A DNA stretch of 58,519 bases from Welwitschia mirabilis (GCA_051453625.1 JBOZIK010000001.1:27780562-27839080); one strand, 5' to 3'; positions 33,119 to 45,140 are shown, numbered from the stretch's first letter. Notes: generated by a model not told the origin, from the sequence alone. Numbers and translations: made by a program.

Positions 33119-34179
33119 TGTTTTGCTACCTTTTATCAGTTTTTTTTTACGACTTTTATATAGGTTTAGGTGGAATTATGAGGATTTTTAAGATTTAATA
33201 GGAAATCTCAGAAATGTGTGATTCTTATGTAGATTTAATGTATTAAAGGTACATTTTGATGCATAGATCTTTGGAGATGGATTATTAATAAAAATGCTAA
33301 GTTTTTTTTCTTAAGAAAATGATTAAAGAAGATCATGGCTCCTTCTGTCATCTCCATGACAGGAAGGATGCCAATTGCTGATGTGGATGCTAAATCATTG
33401 TTGAGTCATCATTCTGAGTCATCATTTGTAATGTGCTATCATCCCTATTATTGTCTGGACAATAGTTAGGATGACAATGTTATGTAACTAACTCTAATAG
33501 TGATCTTTAATCATTTCATCCATTTCATTTATGAGCGCGACTAGCCATACCTACCACTTGTCTTTTTATGTTATGAGTTATTATAAATAAATCCCTTTTC
33601 AACTCTTCTTTTCATATTTGTTGCATTAAAAATTATAATGATAGGAGATTAAAGGGTATAAGATCCATCTTAAGTATTGCAGAAAGACATGCACTTGGTA
33701 GAGGATTGTGTATCCTCCATTGAGACATGATTGTTTCATAACCAAGATACTTGTTACTCATTCTTAATATAAGCTTTCTTTTGTTTTCATGTTTACATTA
33801 TAGATTTTCTAATAATCCTTATAGTCTATGCTTTCTTTTATCTAGTGATAATTTCTTAGGTAATATAGATTATCAAGGGTAGCCTTTGTTAAGATTGAAA
33901 GTAAGTAGTATTAGTTCCATTTTGCATTGCATGTTAGATTAGGTTTCATCTTGCATTTGCATTATAACTTTTATTTCTTGCATTGTTCCTTATTTTTGAT
34001 TCCTATTATTCCTTTGCAAAGAAATTTGAGTCTAATCTCATAGTCTTCAACATGAATATGACATTTCGGGTTTATTCTAACTCACACTAGTGGGTTGTAT
34101 TGTGTAAGATATCTATTTATTTTATGAATGATAGAGTCCTTTTGAACTTAAGCACTCGCACAAATATACACCGCAATAA
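33119..34179 (+). repeat. Family B LTR B1 (5' LTR of compound)
   Basis: It starts TGTTTTGCTACC (from TGTTGTGCTACC) and ends CACCGCAATA, about 1.06 kb. TATAAATAA lies at 33582-33590. Hairpins lie at 33338-33370 and 33436-33475. It is homologous to B2, B3 and B4. It is not preceded by a polypurine tract and is followed by a primer-binding site, so it is the 5' end of the compound. Confidence 0.9.
33341..33367. repeat. Inner hairpin of dispersed family, 7-bp perfect stem
   Basis: CTGTCAT (33345-33351), loop CTCC, ATGACAG (33356-33362). CCTT (33341-33344) continues the stem with AAGG (33364-33367) past one bulged G. Confidence 0.85.
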
Positions 34180-34181
34180 AT

Positions 34182-34204
34182 TGGCGTCATTATTGAAGAA
34201 GGAT
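34182..34204 (+). other. Family B primer-binding site (tRNA-Asp type)
   Basis: TGGCGTCATTATTGAAGAAG keeps TGGCG and the general pattern of the tRNA-Asp complement TGGCGCCGTTGCCGGGGATC. Confidence 0.75.
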
Positions 34205-34677
34205 ATTGAGAAGTATAAGGGTTGTTATCTTTTTAATGAGTACATCAAATTTTCATTTAGTTACTTATCTATAGCAATGTTGTATTTTTATTAGAAGCTA
34301 TAGGTTTTCTGTGTGCATTTTTTTAGTTTTGATTTTTTAGATTTAGTTTTTTATAGAAAAGATAATGATCATCTCCTCTATCATCAACATAATAGATAGG
34401 ATGATAGTGTGTAATTTTTTATTCCTAGTTTTATTTTTAAATTTTAAATTTTTCTAAAGTAAATTAGTTTCTATCATCTCCTATGATGTTTAGATGACTA
34501 GGTGAATGAAAATTTTATTTTTTGTGTTTTCTAATTTTTGTTTTGATTTTGATTCTGTTTCTATTTTTTTGGTTTCTATATGTATCATAGCTTCTATCAT
34601 TCCCATGATAGATAGGACAAGATTTACTATATTTAATCTTGTTTTCTATTATTTCTTATTTATAAGATGTTGTAATA
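34205..34677 (+). other. Family B1 leader with three hairpins
   Basis: Hairpin copies lie at about 34366-34412, 34471-34505 and 34585-34622, the same count and rough spacing as in the family C leaders. An open frame crosses part of the leader (from 34506), but the homologous start is probably the ATG near 34678. Confidence 0.7.
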
Positions 34678-36310
34678 TGATTAACCTTGAGAAGAAATAT
34701 CAGAGAGAAAGGCTACTGATAGAAAAGAACATTAAAGAAGGACTAGTGAATATAGAAAATGAATCAGAAAAGCAATCTCTAGGTGCACTCAAACCTCCTT
34801 CTAAATTTATTTTTTCTGAGTTAGATTTTCTTTATGAAAATACTATAAAAGAAGAAGACCAATTTAGAATGTTGAGTGCCTCCTGTAAGAAAAAATAAGT
34901 CATAGGATCTTCTACTCCTAATGCAAAACTTACCCTTAGAGAATTATTAGTTAATAAGAAATGAGAAATTCCAGCTCCTTTTGATCTATCCCTAAGAGAT
35001 AATGTTGAGCTTAAAAACCTAAATGCCTATCCAACTTTTAGTAAAGAAGATGATGATAATTCCCTTCAAAACATTGCAAACATTTGAATAACTAATCCTT
35101 ACTTCAGGAAATGGGAAGAAACAAAATAACTGATAGAAGATATATGATAATCTTTCCCATGACATTAAAGGGTAGAGTAAAAAATTGGGTAAAATCCATA
35201 CCCCATAAAAGCTTAAAAACATGTGATCAAGTCTGGGAAACCTTTGTAAAGAGATTCATTAGTGAAGAAATTGTGAGAAAAGGAAAAAAAGACATAACCA
35301 ATTTTCAACAAAAATCAAATAAAGACTATACCTCCACATATGAGTGTTTTTTTGTATGCTACTATTCTAACCTAGTAGATGCTTTTTCACTAATAGAAAT
35401 TATAGATTACTTATATAGTGGGCTAACTACACACATGAAATGACTTATAGTTTTTTTTTTTTTGGGAGGAAACCTCATGAACCTTACACCAAATGATTCC
35501 TAGACAAAGTTAAAAGAACTTATGTAGGTAATTCAAACTTGATTAACTTTAAAGAAAATTCAATTTTATGCCAACTAAGTAAAGACTTAAAGGAGGTTAA
35601 ATAATTAAAAAAAGATAGAATCCAATCCTACAAATTCCATAAGATATTTTACAATAACCATGGAGAAGTATACAAAAATAATCTTAGATGCCAAAACTAC
35701 AACCTGAAGAAATGTTATGCAAATTTGTGATTTATGTAAGGATAATTATCATATTACTAAAATTGTTCTCTTTTTCTAACATACAAAGAAAGAATTTGTG
35801 AAGAAGTTTATACTTTCAACCACCCATCTTAAAACTTCAAAAATCAGAATTAAGTACAACCTAGGTTGAACACTCATTTCCAAAATAATTCTCAACCATT
35901 TTGAAACTAATTTGAAAATTTAAATTCCTATCCAGAACCAACAAACTTTTAATATCCAAATGATCAACTCATAAACCTTATAAAAGAACTTAGAAGAAGA
36001 AATGCCAACATAAAATACATGGTAAAATCTTTCAACAAATAATATTAACAAATCAAATACCTCAAGAAACTTTAGCAAGACAACCTTTACCAGACCCAAA
36101 TAAACTAAGAAAAGATTATAAGATTATGACAAAATGTGTACAAGAAATAAACCCTCCTCTATGTGAACCTTCCACCTTCCAAAATAACTTTAGAAATGAT
36201 GAAGAAAAAGAGAAAGAGGACATTAAAATATTAAAAAATTATAAATTTCCTTCTATTGAAAAAAGAAAAAGAAAAATCCTTCTTAACAAACCATTTCTTG
36301 GATGAATAAG
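34678..36310 (+). pseudogene. Family B gag, degenerate
   Basis: It starts MINLEKKYQRERLLIEKNIKEG, the conserved N-terminus shared with families A and C. Open pieces follow to about 35090. The open stretch 35111-35443 contains the retrotransposon gag core (Pfam Retrotrans_gag type): YMIIFPMTLKGRVKNWVKSI, TCDQVWETFVKRFI and ITNFQQKSNKDYTSTYECF. CDLCKDNYHITKI near 35726 is a zinc knuckle with its last Cys lost. The remainder is Asn and Gln rich. Stops are frequent and at least one frameshift lies near 35090. Confidence 0.85.
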
Positions 36311-36379
36311 CTTAATAACAATTTAACTTTTAATGAAGACCTTAAATATTTAATGAAAATGTAAGCATAAACTTACTCT

Positions 36380-37130
36380 TTTGGAAATTTTTGCAATGAA
36401 ATCCGGGTACTCAAGACTTTAAAAAGACTTAATAAGAAGAAAAAAAAAGCTATTCCTAGTAAAGTCTTTTTAGCTCAATCCCTTAAAAATTTAGTATTAT
36501 AAAAATCACCCAAATTTAAAGATCTAGGAGGTATTACGGTAAGTATTAATTTGGAGGAAAACAAAACGATTAGAAAAGCCTTGATAGACATTAGAGTAAG
36601 TGTTAACATTATGTCACTTCACATTTGTAGGAGGCTTAGTTTAAAGGATAAAATAGAGACTACTCTGGTTTTTTTAGAATTAGTAGATATATCAGTTAAG
36701 AAAGTATTATTAAAAATTTGAAAATTTAAATTGAAGAGGATTGCTACCCAATAAATCCAATCATCATAGATTTGAGTATAATAGAGGATACCCTTTACTT
36801 CTAGTGAGAGCCTTTTATACAGCAGCCCACTGCATCATTGATATAAAAGCAGGAATAATAAAATGTCATTTGGAAAATAGAATGTTTACAATTAGAGTCT
36901 TTAATATAGATAAAAAAGATTTAGGTAATAATTTAAACATTGAAGATAATGTCAAACCAACTTTATTCCTACAACATCACCCACCTGAAGAAAGAGAGAT
37001 GAAATCAAATGATTATGTGCTTTGTGATAATCAACTTAAGAATAAAGAATAAATGCAACCTTTAGAGTGTAAGGAAGTCCAACATTTTAAGAAACATTAT
37101 GAGGGAGATCGTCCATTACATAAGCCAAAA
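36380..37130 (+). pseudogene. Family B protease region, degenerate
   Basis: SKVFLAQSLKN precedes ALIDIRVSVNIMSLHIC near 36575, where the active-site DIGAS has become DIRVS. The open stretch 36741-37052 carries EYNRGYPLLLVRAFYTAAHC, matching the YPLLLGRSFY closing segment, and then a linker. KEVQHFKKHYEGDRPLHKP follows. RT, RNase H and integrase do not follow; the sequence passes directly into the 3' internal region at about 37190. The element was therefore non-autonomous or internally deleted. Confidence 0.8.
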
Positions 37131-39246
37131 ATATTGAAAATCATAATTTTAATTTGGATGACAATGTTTTAATAAACTTAAATATAATTTTTTTATGATG
37201 CTCAAAATAAAAATCTTGCATTCAATAAAAATCTTTTACCAAAATTACCATTTCTCTCTCATTTGACTTTAAAAATTTATGCTTTAATGTGGTATCATAG
37301 AGTGCTCTTCATTACCCCTCTCTTCATCAAATTGATTTTACTTGAAAATAATTGTACATCTCTTATGGTTTATCAATTGGTAAATTTTGGTTTGGATCTT
37401 ATTTCTCTAAAAATGTTGAGATCAAAATAGATCCTTAATTTTCCCTTCTTTCTCTTCAATAGAAGTGTGTTTTAGATTTAGAAATTGAATAAAATTTGCT
37501 TGTCTTACTATTTTCTTTTTAGTTTTTTATTTTGATAGTCTCTTATTTCATTTTCTATTTTCAGTTTTTATTTCTATTTATAGTTTCTATCTTTTGTTTT
37601 TTGCCATAATAATCTGTCATCTCATATTCATCCTTATAACAAGGTAGATGATAGTCAGTTTTATTAATTTCTCTAGCTTTCTGATATTTTATTGTAAATT
37701 TTTTGTGTTTTTACCTTTGTCATCCTCTCTGTCACTTGGACAACAACCAGGATGATAGTCAATAAAATATTGTTTTTTGTTATTTTGAGAAAATACATTT
37801 TTATAACTTTATTAAGATTTTTGACTTAACTGCTTAAGAATTTTAAGAATTTGATGGGAAAAATTTGGAATTACATGAGCAAACCATCTAAATTTTTCTT
37901 AATTTTTTCCTTTCAAAGATTATTATGGCATTACTTGATCATCTTTTAAACATTATTTATAGATTTATTTCTAGGATTAATCTTTTAACATAGGCATTTT
38001 AGTGGTAAGATTAGATTCACTCAATCGTAGGACATTGATAAGTCCATAAACTTTAATTTGTTTTTCTTAATGGTAAAAAGATCCTAGATTGTTTAAGAGT
38101 ATTCTTTTTTATCTTAATCTTATAATTTTTATCTTTTAGACTGTTTGGTCATATGAAATGTTGTTTTGTTTTAAATATAAAACAAAAAAAAAGAGAGAGT
38201 AAAATAAAGACCATGATTTTTTATATTTGTGATCTCTCAAAAACATGGTCACTATGATGTCCTGCCACAAGTACACTAAGGTAAATATTTCCAAGAGAAG
38301 CCTTTGGTAGTATAATATGGTAGCTATGAGAACTCCACTAGGAGGTCAGTTAGCCATGCTTCATAGTCCTTACTTCTCTAACTATGGTTTCACTTCCCTC
38401 ATCATGGATAATAAAGTTGTAATTTAACTTTAAGGCTATGGGATTAGTGGTGTTCCTAGTATCATCAGAAGTATTACTTATTTTTAAGACTCTTAGTCTT
38501 TCCACATGATCATTTCATTTCTTGAGATTTGGATGGTTATTTTGAGATGATAGTAAAAGAGTTCATTTTTGAGCAATTCTTTTGTCTGATTATTCATTAT
38601 TTAAAGCATTTTAATAGCATCATCATAATTACTACCTTATCGCATGGAATTTTTGTACATTAAGTTATGTGTTTTCCACATTAAGATGTTATGATTTCTT
38701 CCATGGAATTCTACTAGATTAAAATCTTAAATTCGTGAGCTATCTTTTATTTATGTTATCTTATGCCCTTATTCTTGTTTTGTGTTATAGTTTGGTTAGT
38801 TATTTCAAAGTCATTACTATATTTTCTTAGCATGTTTTCTTTGTTTAAGTTTTCAATAAAAGATGATATGTTGCTTAGATAAGTCTTTTTCTCAATACAT
38901 TTGTGTTTTATTTTCTTCAGCTTTTCGGTGTTGTAAGTGCTATTCATGTTCTTTTTATGATGAAACAATTTTTTTTTTCCATTCTTTTCTTTACCTATCA
39001 GAATATTTCATATCTCTATATTTTTTATAGAGACCCATTTTTATGGCTCTTTTTTCAAAATTTTTTGAACTTAATTTACATCTTTTATGATATAAAATTT
39101 TCAAAATTTCATACATATTTTGCATTACTTGTCATTTATCTATATGATGTGTTTTTATAAGCATGTTTTATGATTTCCAGACTTATTCTTTGAAAAATAA
39201 ATTGGCTCGCAATTATGGTTTTTCCGCCTAGTTTTTGTGAGAAAGG
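37131..39246 (+). other. Family B1 3' internal region
   Basis: Mostly non-coding. About 37190-37400 matches family C at 53230-53400 (TTTAAAAATTTATGCT, TATGGTTTATCAATTGGT). Two hairpins lie at 37617-37660 and 37722-37765. A purine-rich run near 38180-38205 is followed by a conserved block (38230-38560) matching family C at 54035-54365. No RT or integrase is detectable. The ORFs at 38756-39160 look like chance. Confidence 0.7.
38230..38560. repeat. Conserved 3' internal block shared with family C
   Basis: It matches 54035-54365 with words such as ATGATGTCCTGCCACAAG (family C: ATGATGTCCTACTATAAG), CCTTTGGTAGTATAATAT and AACTCCACTAGGAGGTCAGTT. It is among the most alignable non-LTR regions between families B and C. 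The minus strand in family C is open for 71 codons here, but the family B copy is not open in the same frame. Confidence 0.7.
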
Positions 39247-39261
39247 CTAATTGGGGGGCTA
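39247..39261 (+). other. Family B polypurine tract before LTR B2
   Basis: CTAATTGGGGGGCTA directly precedes TGTTGTGCTGCC. Confidence 0.85.
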
Positions 39262-40314
39262 TGTTGTGCTGCCAATTTACAGTTATTTGATGAGGTTTTA
39301 TGAGTTGTTTTGTAGGACTTTTATACTAGTTTAGATGTAATTCTGAGGGTTTTAAAGATATAATAGGTAATCTCAGAAAAGTGCAATTATTATCCAAATT
39401 TGATGCATTAAAGGCACTTTTTGATGAACAGATATTTGAAGAAGGATTTATCATAAAAATTCTAAGTCCTCTTCAAAGAAATAATCAAAGAAAACCATAA
39501 TCCCTCTCATCGTCCACATAATAGATAAGACGACAACTGCTGAGTCATCATTTTAAAGATATTTTATGATGTGTTGTCATCCCCTATGTCATCTGGACGA
39601 AAGTCGAATGACACTAACATGTAACTATCACTGATATATTTCCTTAACCATTTCGTTCATTTCTAAGTCCTTAATGAATGCACCTAACTGCACCTACTGT
39701 TTATCCTTTTCTATTATATTGTCCTATAAATAAGCCCCCCTTCAACTCTCCTTCTCATCTTCGATGCACCAGACATTCTCGTGATAGGAGATCAAAGGAT
39801 GGAGTATCCATCTACATGTGTTGTAGAAAGATATGCACTTAATAGAGGGTTATGTATCCTCCATTGAGACCAGTTATTTTGTAACCTGAATTCTATTACT
39901 CTTTTAATATAAATCTTAGTCTTATTTTCATGTTTGCATTGTAGATTTTCTTATAATCCTTATAGTATATGTTGCCCCTAATCTGGTGATAATTTCTTGG
40001 GTAATATAGATCATTAAGGGTATCCTTTGTTAAAGCTGAAAGCAAGTTATGTTAGGATCATTTTTTATTACATATTAAATTAGGTTACATCTTGTATTTG
40101 CATTTCACTTTATTTTCTACACTGTTATTTATCTTTGGTTCCCATTTTCTTTTGTGAAAATAATCAAGTCTTATCTCATAGCCTTTATCAAGAATATGAT
40201 ATTTAGGTTAACTCCCAACTATACTAGGGTGATTTATTATGTAAGATGTCTATTTTGATTATAAGTGACAAGATCTTTTGAAGTATAATACTTACACAAA
40301 TATTCACCACAAAA
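39262..40314 (+). repeat. Family B LTR B2
   Basis: TGTTGTGCTGCCAATTTACAG to CACCACAAAA, about 1.05 kb, with TATAAATA at 39725-39732 and hairpins at 39498-39537 and 39575-39617. It is preceded by a polypurine tract and followed by a primer-binding-site relic, so it serves as the 3' LTR of one unit and the 5' LTR of the next. Confidence 0.9.
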
Positions 40315-40316
40315 AA

Positions 40317-40334
40317 TTGACTATTGCTAAGGAA
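40317..40334 (+). other. Primer-binding-site relic after LTR B2
   Basis: TTGACTATTGCTAAGGAA retains the right half of the site seen after LTRs A and B1; four or five bases have been deleted from the left half. Confidence 0.55.
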
Positions 40335-40700
40335 GGCTACTGATAAGTATAAGGGTTGTTATTGTTTGAGTAAGTATATCAAATTTCCATTTGATTATTT
40401 ATATATATTGATGATGTATTTTTATTAGAAATCTTAGGTCTTGTTTGTAGTCTTTTAGTTTTAGTTTTTATTTTCAAATTTCATTTTTCTATAATAAATC
40501 AGTCCTTGTCATCTTCTTCATCATCCAAATGACCAAGAGGATGATAGCTCTTTCCCCCCTAGTTTTTGATTTTTGTCAGTTTTTGTTCTTCTTCTATTTT
40601 TTGGTTTTTGTGTTGTTATCCCCTCGGTCATTCCAACGATAAACAGGATGTCATTGTTATTTTTGATTTTTTTTTCTATTTTTCTCCATTTGTAGGGACT
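40335..40700 (+). other. Leader of second family B unit
   Basis: Hairpins lie at about 40505-40548 and 40612-40655. The end of the leader overlaps the region homologous to the gag N-terminus. Confidence 0.65.
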
Positions 40701-41135
40701 CTGGTATGATTAGTTTTAAAAAAGTATTATCAAAGAAAAAGAACTACTAATAGAAAAACGTATTAAAAGAAGGACTACTCAGTTTCAACATAAAATTAGG
40801 AATGCAAATTCTAGATGCATGCATTCTTTTTTCTAAGCTCATTTTATTTGTAAAACATTAAAACTTGAACATCACTAGGCACCTATCTTAATCTTATATT
40901 TTCTTATTACTATTCTTTAAAAAAATAAATAGTGATATAAGGACTCGTTTAGAAAATTTTTTTAAAAAGTCTAGAAAAGAACCTAGGAATAATAGTAAGA
41001 ATACACTTAGAGAAACATTTTCAGAAAAAGGGTTAATAATATGAAATGATGTTGAGAGTAGAGATTGGGCTCATTCCTCTTTTCAACCATCTTATTATAC
41101 CCCCTTTCCATTTCAAAAATCAGATAGAAATAATA
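40701..41135 (+). pseudogene. Second family B unit: gag start relic and NSD-ORF start
   Basis: ATGATTAGTTTTAAAAAAG near 40707 begins a relic of the conserved gag N-terminus (broken YQRER and LLIEK segments). From 40926 a different ORF appears: NSDIRTRLENFF, then NNSKNTLRETFSEKG and ESRDWAHSSFQPSYYTPFPF. This matches the family C ORF at 50899 (NSDRRTFREIL, DNSKKTL, EIRNWAPSSFQTSYSF). Its start codon is ATA instead of ATG. An assembly gap cuts it at 41135. It shows that family B also had a non-autonomous form carrying this ORF. Confidence 0.65.
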
Positions 41136-41235
41136 NNNNNNNNNNNNNNNNNNNNNNNNNNNNNNNNNNNNNNNNNNNNNNNNNNNNNNNNNNNNNNNNN
41201 NNNNNNNNNNNNNNNNNNNNNNNNNNNNNNNNNNN
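41136..41235. other. Assembly gap, 100 N
   Basis: Exactly 100 N. It hides the internal part of the second family B unit between the NSD-ORF start and the 3' end. Confidence 0.95.
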
Positions 41236-41442
41236 AAATTTTAACTTAACTTAGATCTTTTATGAAATAAAATTTTCAAATTTAAATACACATTATGCAT
41301 TACTTGTTATTTGTTTATATGATTTGTTTTATGAGCCTATTTTATAACTTTTAAAATTATCTTTCAAAAAATAAGTTAGCTCGTAATTATGATTTTTTAC
41401 CTTATTTTTATCATAGAATGACAATGGCTAAGTGAGATGCTA
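41236..41442 (+). other. 3' internal end and polypurine tract before LTR B3
   Basis: It matches 39060-39261 (ATCTTTTATGATATAAAATTTTC, GGTTTTTCCGCC). It ends GGCTAAGTGAGATGCTA, a decayed polypurine tract. Confidence 0.8.
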
Positions 41443-42524
41443 TGTTGAACTACTAATTTGTGGTTATTTTATGAGGTTTTATAAGTTTTTTTATAGGAAT
41501 TTTATATAGGTTTAGGTGCAATTTTGAGGATTTTGGAGATTCAATAGGAAATCTCGAACATGTGTGATTCCTATCCAAATTTGATGTATTAAGGACACAT
41601 TCTAATGCATAGATCTTTGAAGAAGTATTATTGATACAAAATGCTAAGTTTATTCTCAACAAAATGATTAAAGAAGATCATTGTCCCTCTCATCATCCTC
41701 ATGACAAGCAAGACGATAACTGCTAATGTGAACTGCTGAATCACCACTGAGTCATCATTTTGACTCATTGTTTGTAATGTGCTATCATCACTATTATCAT
41801 CTAAACAATAGTCAGGATAACAATAATATGTAACTGACTTTGACAGTGACCTTTAACTATTTCATCCATTTCATTTATGAGCATGCCTAGTTACATCTAC
41901 TATTTTCCTTTTTCTATTGTGAGTTATTATAAATAAACCCTTCTTTGACTCTTCTTCTCATCTTCATTGCATCAGAAATTCTTGTGATAGAAGATCAATG
42001 GATAGGAGATCTATCTTAAGTATTGCAGAAAGACATGCACTTGTTGAAAGGCTATGTATACTCTATTAAGACCCAACTATTTTGTAACCATAATGCTTGT
42101 TACATATTCTTAATATAAACTTTGTTTTATTTTGATCTTTGCATTATAGATTTTTTGATGACCCTTATACTCTATGTTGTCCTTGGTCTGATGACAATTT
42201 CTTAGGTGATATAAATTATTAAGGGCAGCCTTTATTAAAGCTAAAAGCAAGTAGTGTTAGTTCCATTTTGCATTGCATGTTAGATTATGTTGCATATTAC
42301 ATTTGCTTTATAGCTTTTATTTCTTGTTTTGTTCTTTATTTCTGGTTCCTATTATTCTTTTATAAAGTAATTCAAGTCTTATCTCATAGTCTTCAATGTG
42401 AATATGACATTTTGGGTCTACTTCCACTCATACTAGTGTGTTGTATAGTGTAAGATATCTATTTATTTTATAAACAATATAATCCTTTTAAAATTAAGCA
42501 CTTGTACAACAACAAATTACAACA
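41443..42524 (+). repeat. Family B LTR B3
   Basis: TGTTGAACTACTAATTTG to ATTACAACA, about 1.08 kb, with TATAAATA at 41928-41935 and hairpins at about 41681-41720 and 41784-41825. It is followed directly by 3' internal sequence and has no primer-binding site. Confidence 0.9.
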
Positions 42525-42762
42525 AATTGAGAGATCCATTTACATGGCTCATTTTTAAAAATTTCAAAATTCAGATCTTTCATGAAATAAAAATTTTAAA
42601 TTTAAATACATAGTATGAATTACTTATCATTTATTTATGTAATGTATTTTATGAGCCTATTTTATAACTTCTAGACTTATCTTTCAAAAAATAAATTATC
42701 TTGCAATTATGGTTTTTCATCTGGTTTTTATCAGGGACTGACAAAGATTAAGTGGAAGGTCA
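42525..42762 (+). other. 238-bp internal remnant between LTRs B3 and B4
   Basis: Homologous only to the last 240 bases or so of the family B internal region (39025-39261 and 41236-41442). Its polypurine tract has decayed to GATTAAGTGGAAGGTCA. All coding sequence between these two LTRs has been removed. Confidence 0.85.
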
Positions 42763-43820
42763 TGTTGCACTATCAATTTATGGTTATTTGATGGGGTTTC
42801 ATAAGTTATTTTGTAGGAATTTTATACAGGTTTAGGTATAATTCTAAGGATTTTAGAGATTTAATAGGAAATCTCACAAATATGTGATTCTTACCTAAAG
42901 GCAAATTCTGATGCATAGATCTTTGAAGATTGATAAAAATTCTAAGTTTTTTCTCAAGAAAATGATTAAAAAATACCATCATTTCTTTTGTCATCCCTAC
43001 AATAGGCAAGACGATAACTACTAATGTGGACTACTGAATCACTACTAAGTCATCATTCTGAGTCATCACTTGTTATGTGCTATTGTCCACATTATCATTT
43101 GGATGACAATCAGGATGACATTAATATGTAACTGACTCTGACATTGAATTTTAACTATTTCATCCATTTCATTTATGAGAGCACCTAACTATACCTATCA
43201 TATATCTTTTTTTATTATGAGTTGTTATAAATAAAACCCCCTTCTACTCTTCTTCTGATCTTCATTGCACTAGAAATTCTTGTGATAGCAGATCGAAGGA
43301 CGAAAGGTCCAACTTAAATGTTGCAGAAAGACATGCACTTAGTGGATTACTATGTATCCTCCATTGAGACATGATTGTTTTGTAACCAAGATGCTTGTTA
43401 CTCTTCTTAATATAAAACCTTATTTTATTCTCATATTTGCATTGTAGATTTTTTGATGACCATTATAGTCTATGTTGCCCTTGATCTGATAAAAACTTCT
43501 TGGGTGATATAGATTATTAAGAGCAGCCTTTGTTAAGACTGAAAGCAAGTAGTATTAGTTTCATTTTGCATTCATTTAGGTTACTTACATTTTGCATTTG
43601 AGTTGCATTCCTTTATTTTCTTACATTGTTATTCATTTCTAGTTCCTATCTCATTCTGTAAAGTAACCTAAGTCTTATATCATAGTCTTTAACGTGAATA
43701 TCACATTTTAGGTCTACTCTCACTCATACTAGTATGTTGTATTGTGTAAGATATCTATTTATTTTATGAATGATAGAATCTTTCTGAACTTAAGCAGTTG
43801 CATAAATATAAACCACAACA
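42763..43820 (+). repeat. Family B LTR B4 (right end of compound)
   Basis: TGTTGCACTATCAATTTATGG to AACCACAACA, about 1.06 kb, with TATAAATA at 43226-43233 and hairpins at about 42977-43020 and 43080-43125. It is followed by ACCAT, the duplicate of the bases before LTR B1. Confidence 0.9.
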
Positions 43821-43825
43821 ACCAT
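43821..43825. other. Right target-site duplication of family B compound (ACCAT)
   Basis: Identical to 33114-33118. Confidence 0.8.
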
Positions 43826-45140
43826 AATGATACTTAGTAAATGATATGTTTAAATAAAAATCATGAGATTTTATATAATCCATTGGGGTATGATGCATAA
43901 TACAACATAATAAATCACTTATCTTATTATGTTATAATGAACTCTTGATGCACAGTAGGCATAGGGATGGGTGGAAAAGAAGAAGGATGCTCAAGATCTA
44001 TAGGGAAACAATGGTCTAATGATGTCATAATAGAGCATGCTGTCTCATTTCCCTATACTCCAACTGCCTCTAGAAGATTAACTATTACACTATGCTCGAT
44101 ATGTAGAATGTACTTATTCATATCATTTAACTACTTCTTAGTGTGTTTTACTCTTCTTTTAACTATGGAAATCCTTTACTCAAGTGTGATGATGCCTTAA
44201 TCTACCATACATCTAATGCTCTATGTCATATCTACCAAAAGAGCCTAAATCTGCTTAGTAATAATGTTGATCATAAGTCTCTTACCTGAGGTTTCATTGC
44301 CTTTTTTGGTATCTAAATGCCCATGTCTTATAGTTAAAAAGTCAAAGTCTAAATATGTGTGAGTATTTGCTTACCATTAGGTGACATGACTGAAAGAATA
44401 TAAGGATATCCCAAAGTCTGTAACTGTCATGCCTCAATCATACTCCTGAATCTCCTCCAAATAAAGGTTAGTAGATCTATTTGTTCCTCCTACCTAAATA
44501 CTGCTAACATCTGAAGGTGCACAACCATAGCATGACTATCATGAAATGAAGTACTGATGTTATGAATTAATCTAATATGAAGAATTTAATAGTTAGGTGA
44601 TAATTGTATTGCTAAAACTTCTTCTCTATTAGTAGTTAGATCATATGGTATGTCTAATACTACACTGTAAGCATGACACTACTCTATATTTCTAGCTAAA
44701 TAGATATGTATACTCTTGATGCCACTTAGATTAATAATAGTAGTAATGTAATTTAGGAGAATTGCTATCTCATAACCATGAATGATATCTATGATCATAT
44801 CAACAAGTCAGTCATGAGCATCGAAATACCTCTCTCTATATGTATAGTATCATAAAAATCTCTAGTCTCCAAGATGTAATATGTTTCTTATGCATCTATG
44901 ATTTATTGAATTTATAGATCCATTAGTCTGTAATTCTTCTTTGGCTCTAAATGACTTATGAAGCTATTAAAATGTCTTTTTACAAAAATGATAATTTTCT
45001 AAATTAAGAGAAACATAGCCTAAACAAGGTGAAGGGTGGAATGGGTCTTCTTACTAAACCTCTAGTGGTCCAAATGAACCTACATTCTACTCTATTTCCT
45101 TGGCCTTTTTCTTGACCTATCTTGCTCTACATGTGCATGG
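43826..45140 (-). pseudogene. Element A' ORF downstream of pol, minus strand, tentative
   Basis: Read on the minus strand from about 45140, frame pieces include KIGQEKGQGNRVECRFIW, IERGISMLMTDLLI, ILHIRLIHNISTSFHDSHA and VKRRVKHTKK near the end. The arrangement resembles the ORF that several Athila-like gypsy elements carry between pol and the 3' LTR (env-like or plant transposon-associated protein). Many stops are present, and I could not confirm the family. Position fits: it would lie upstream of the A' polypurine tract and LTR on the minus strand, with family B inserted between them. Confidence 0.35.

Noticed and set aside
35019-35222. Minus-strand open frame of 67 codons
   Set aside because: Antisense to the family B gag core, which has a recognisable domain on the plus strand.
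43967-44200. Plus-strand 77-codon frame starting MGGKEEGC
   Set aside because: No homologue or domain that I can name; the minus strand here gives a more coherent, though tentative, retroelement reading.
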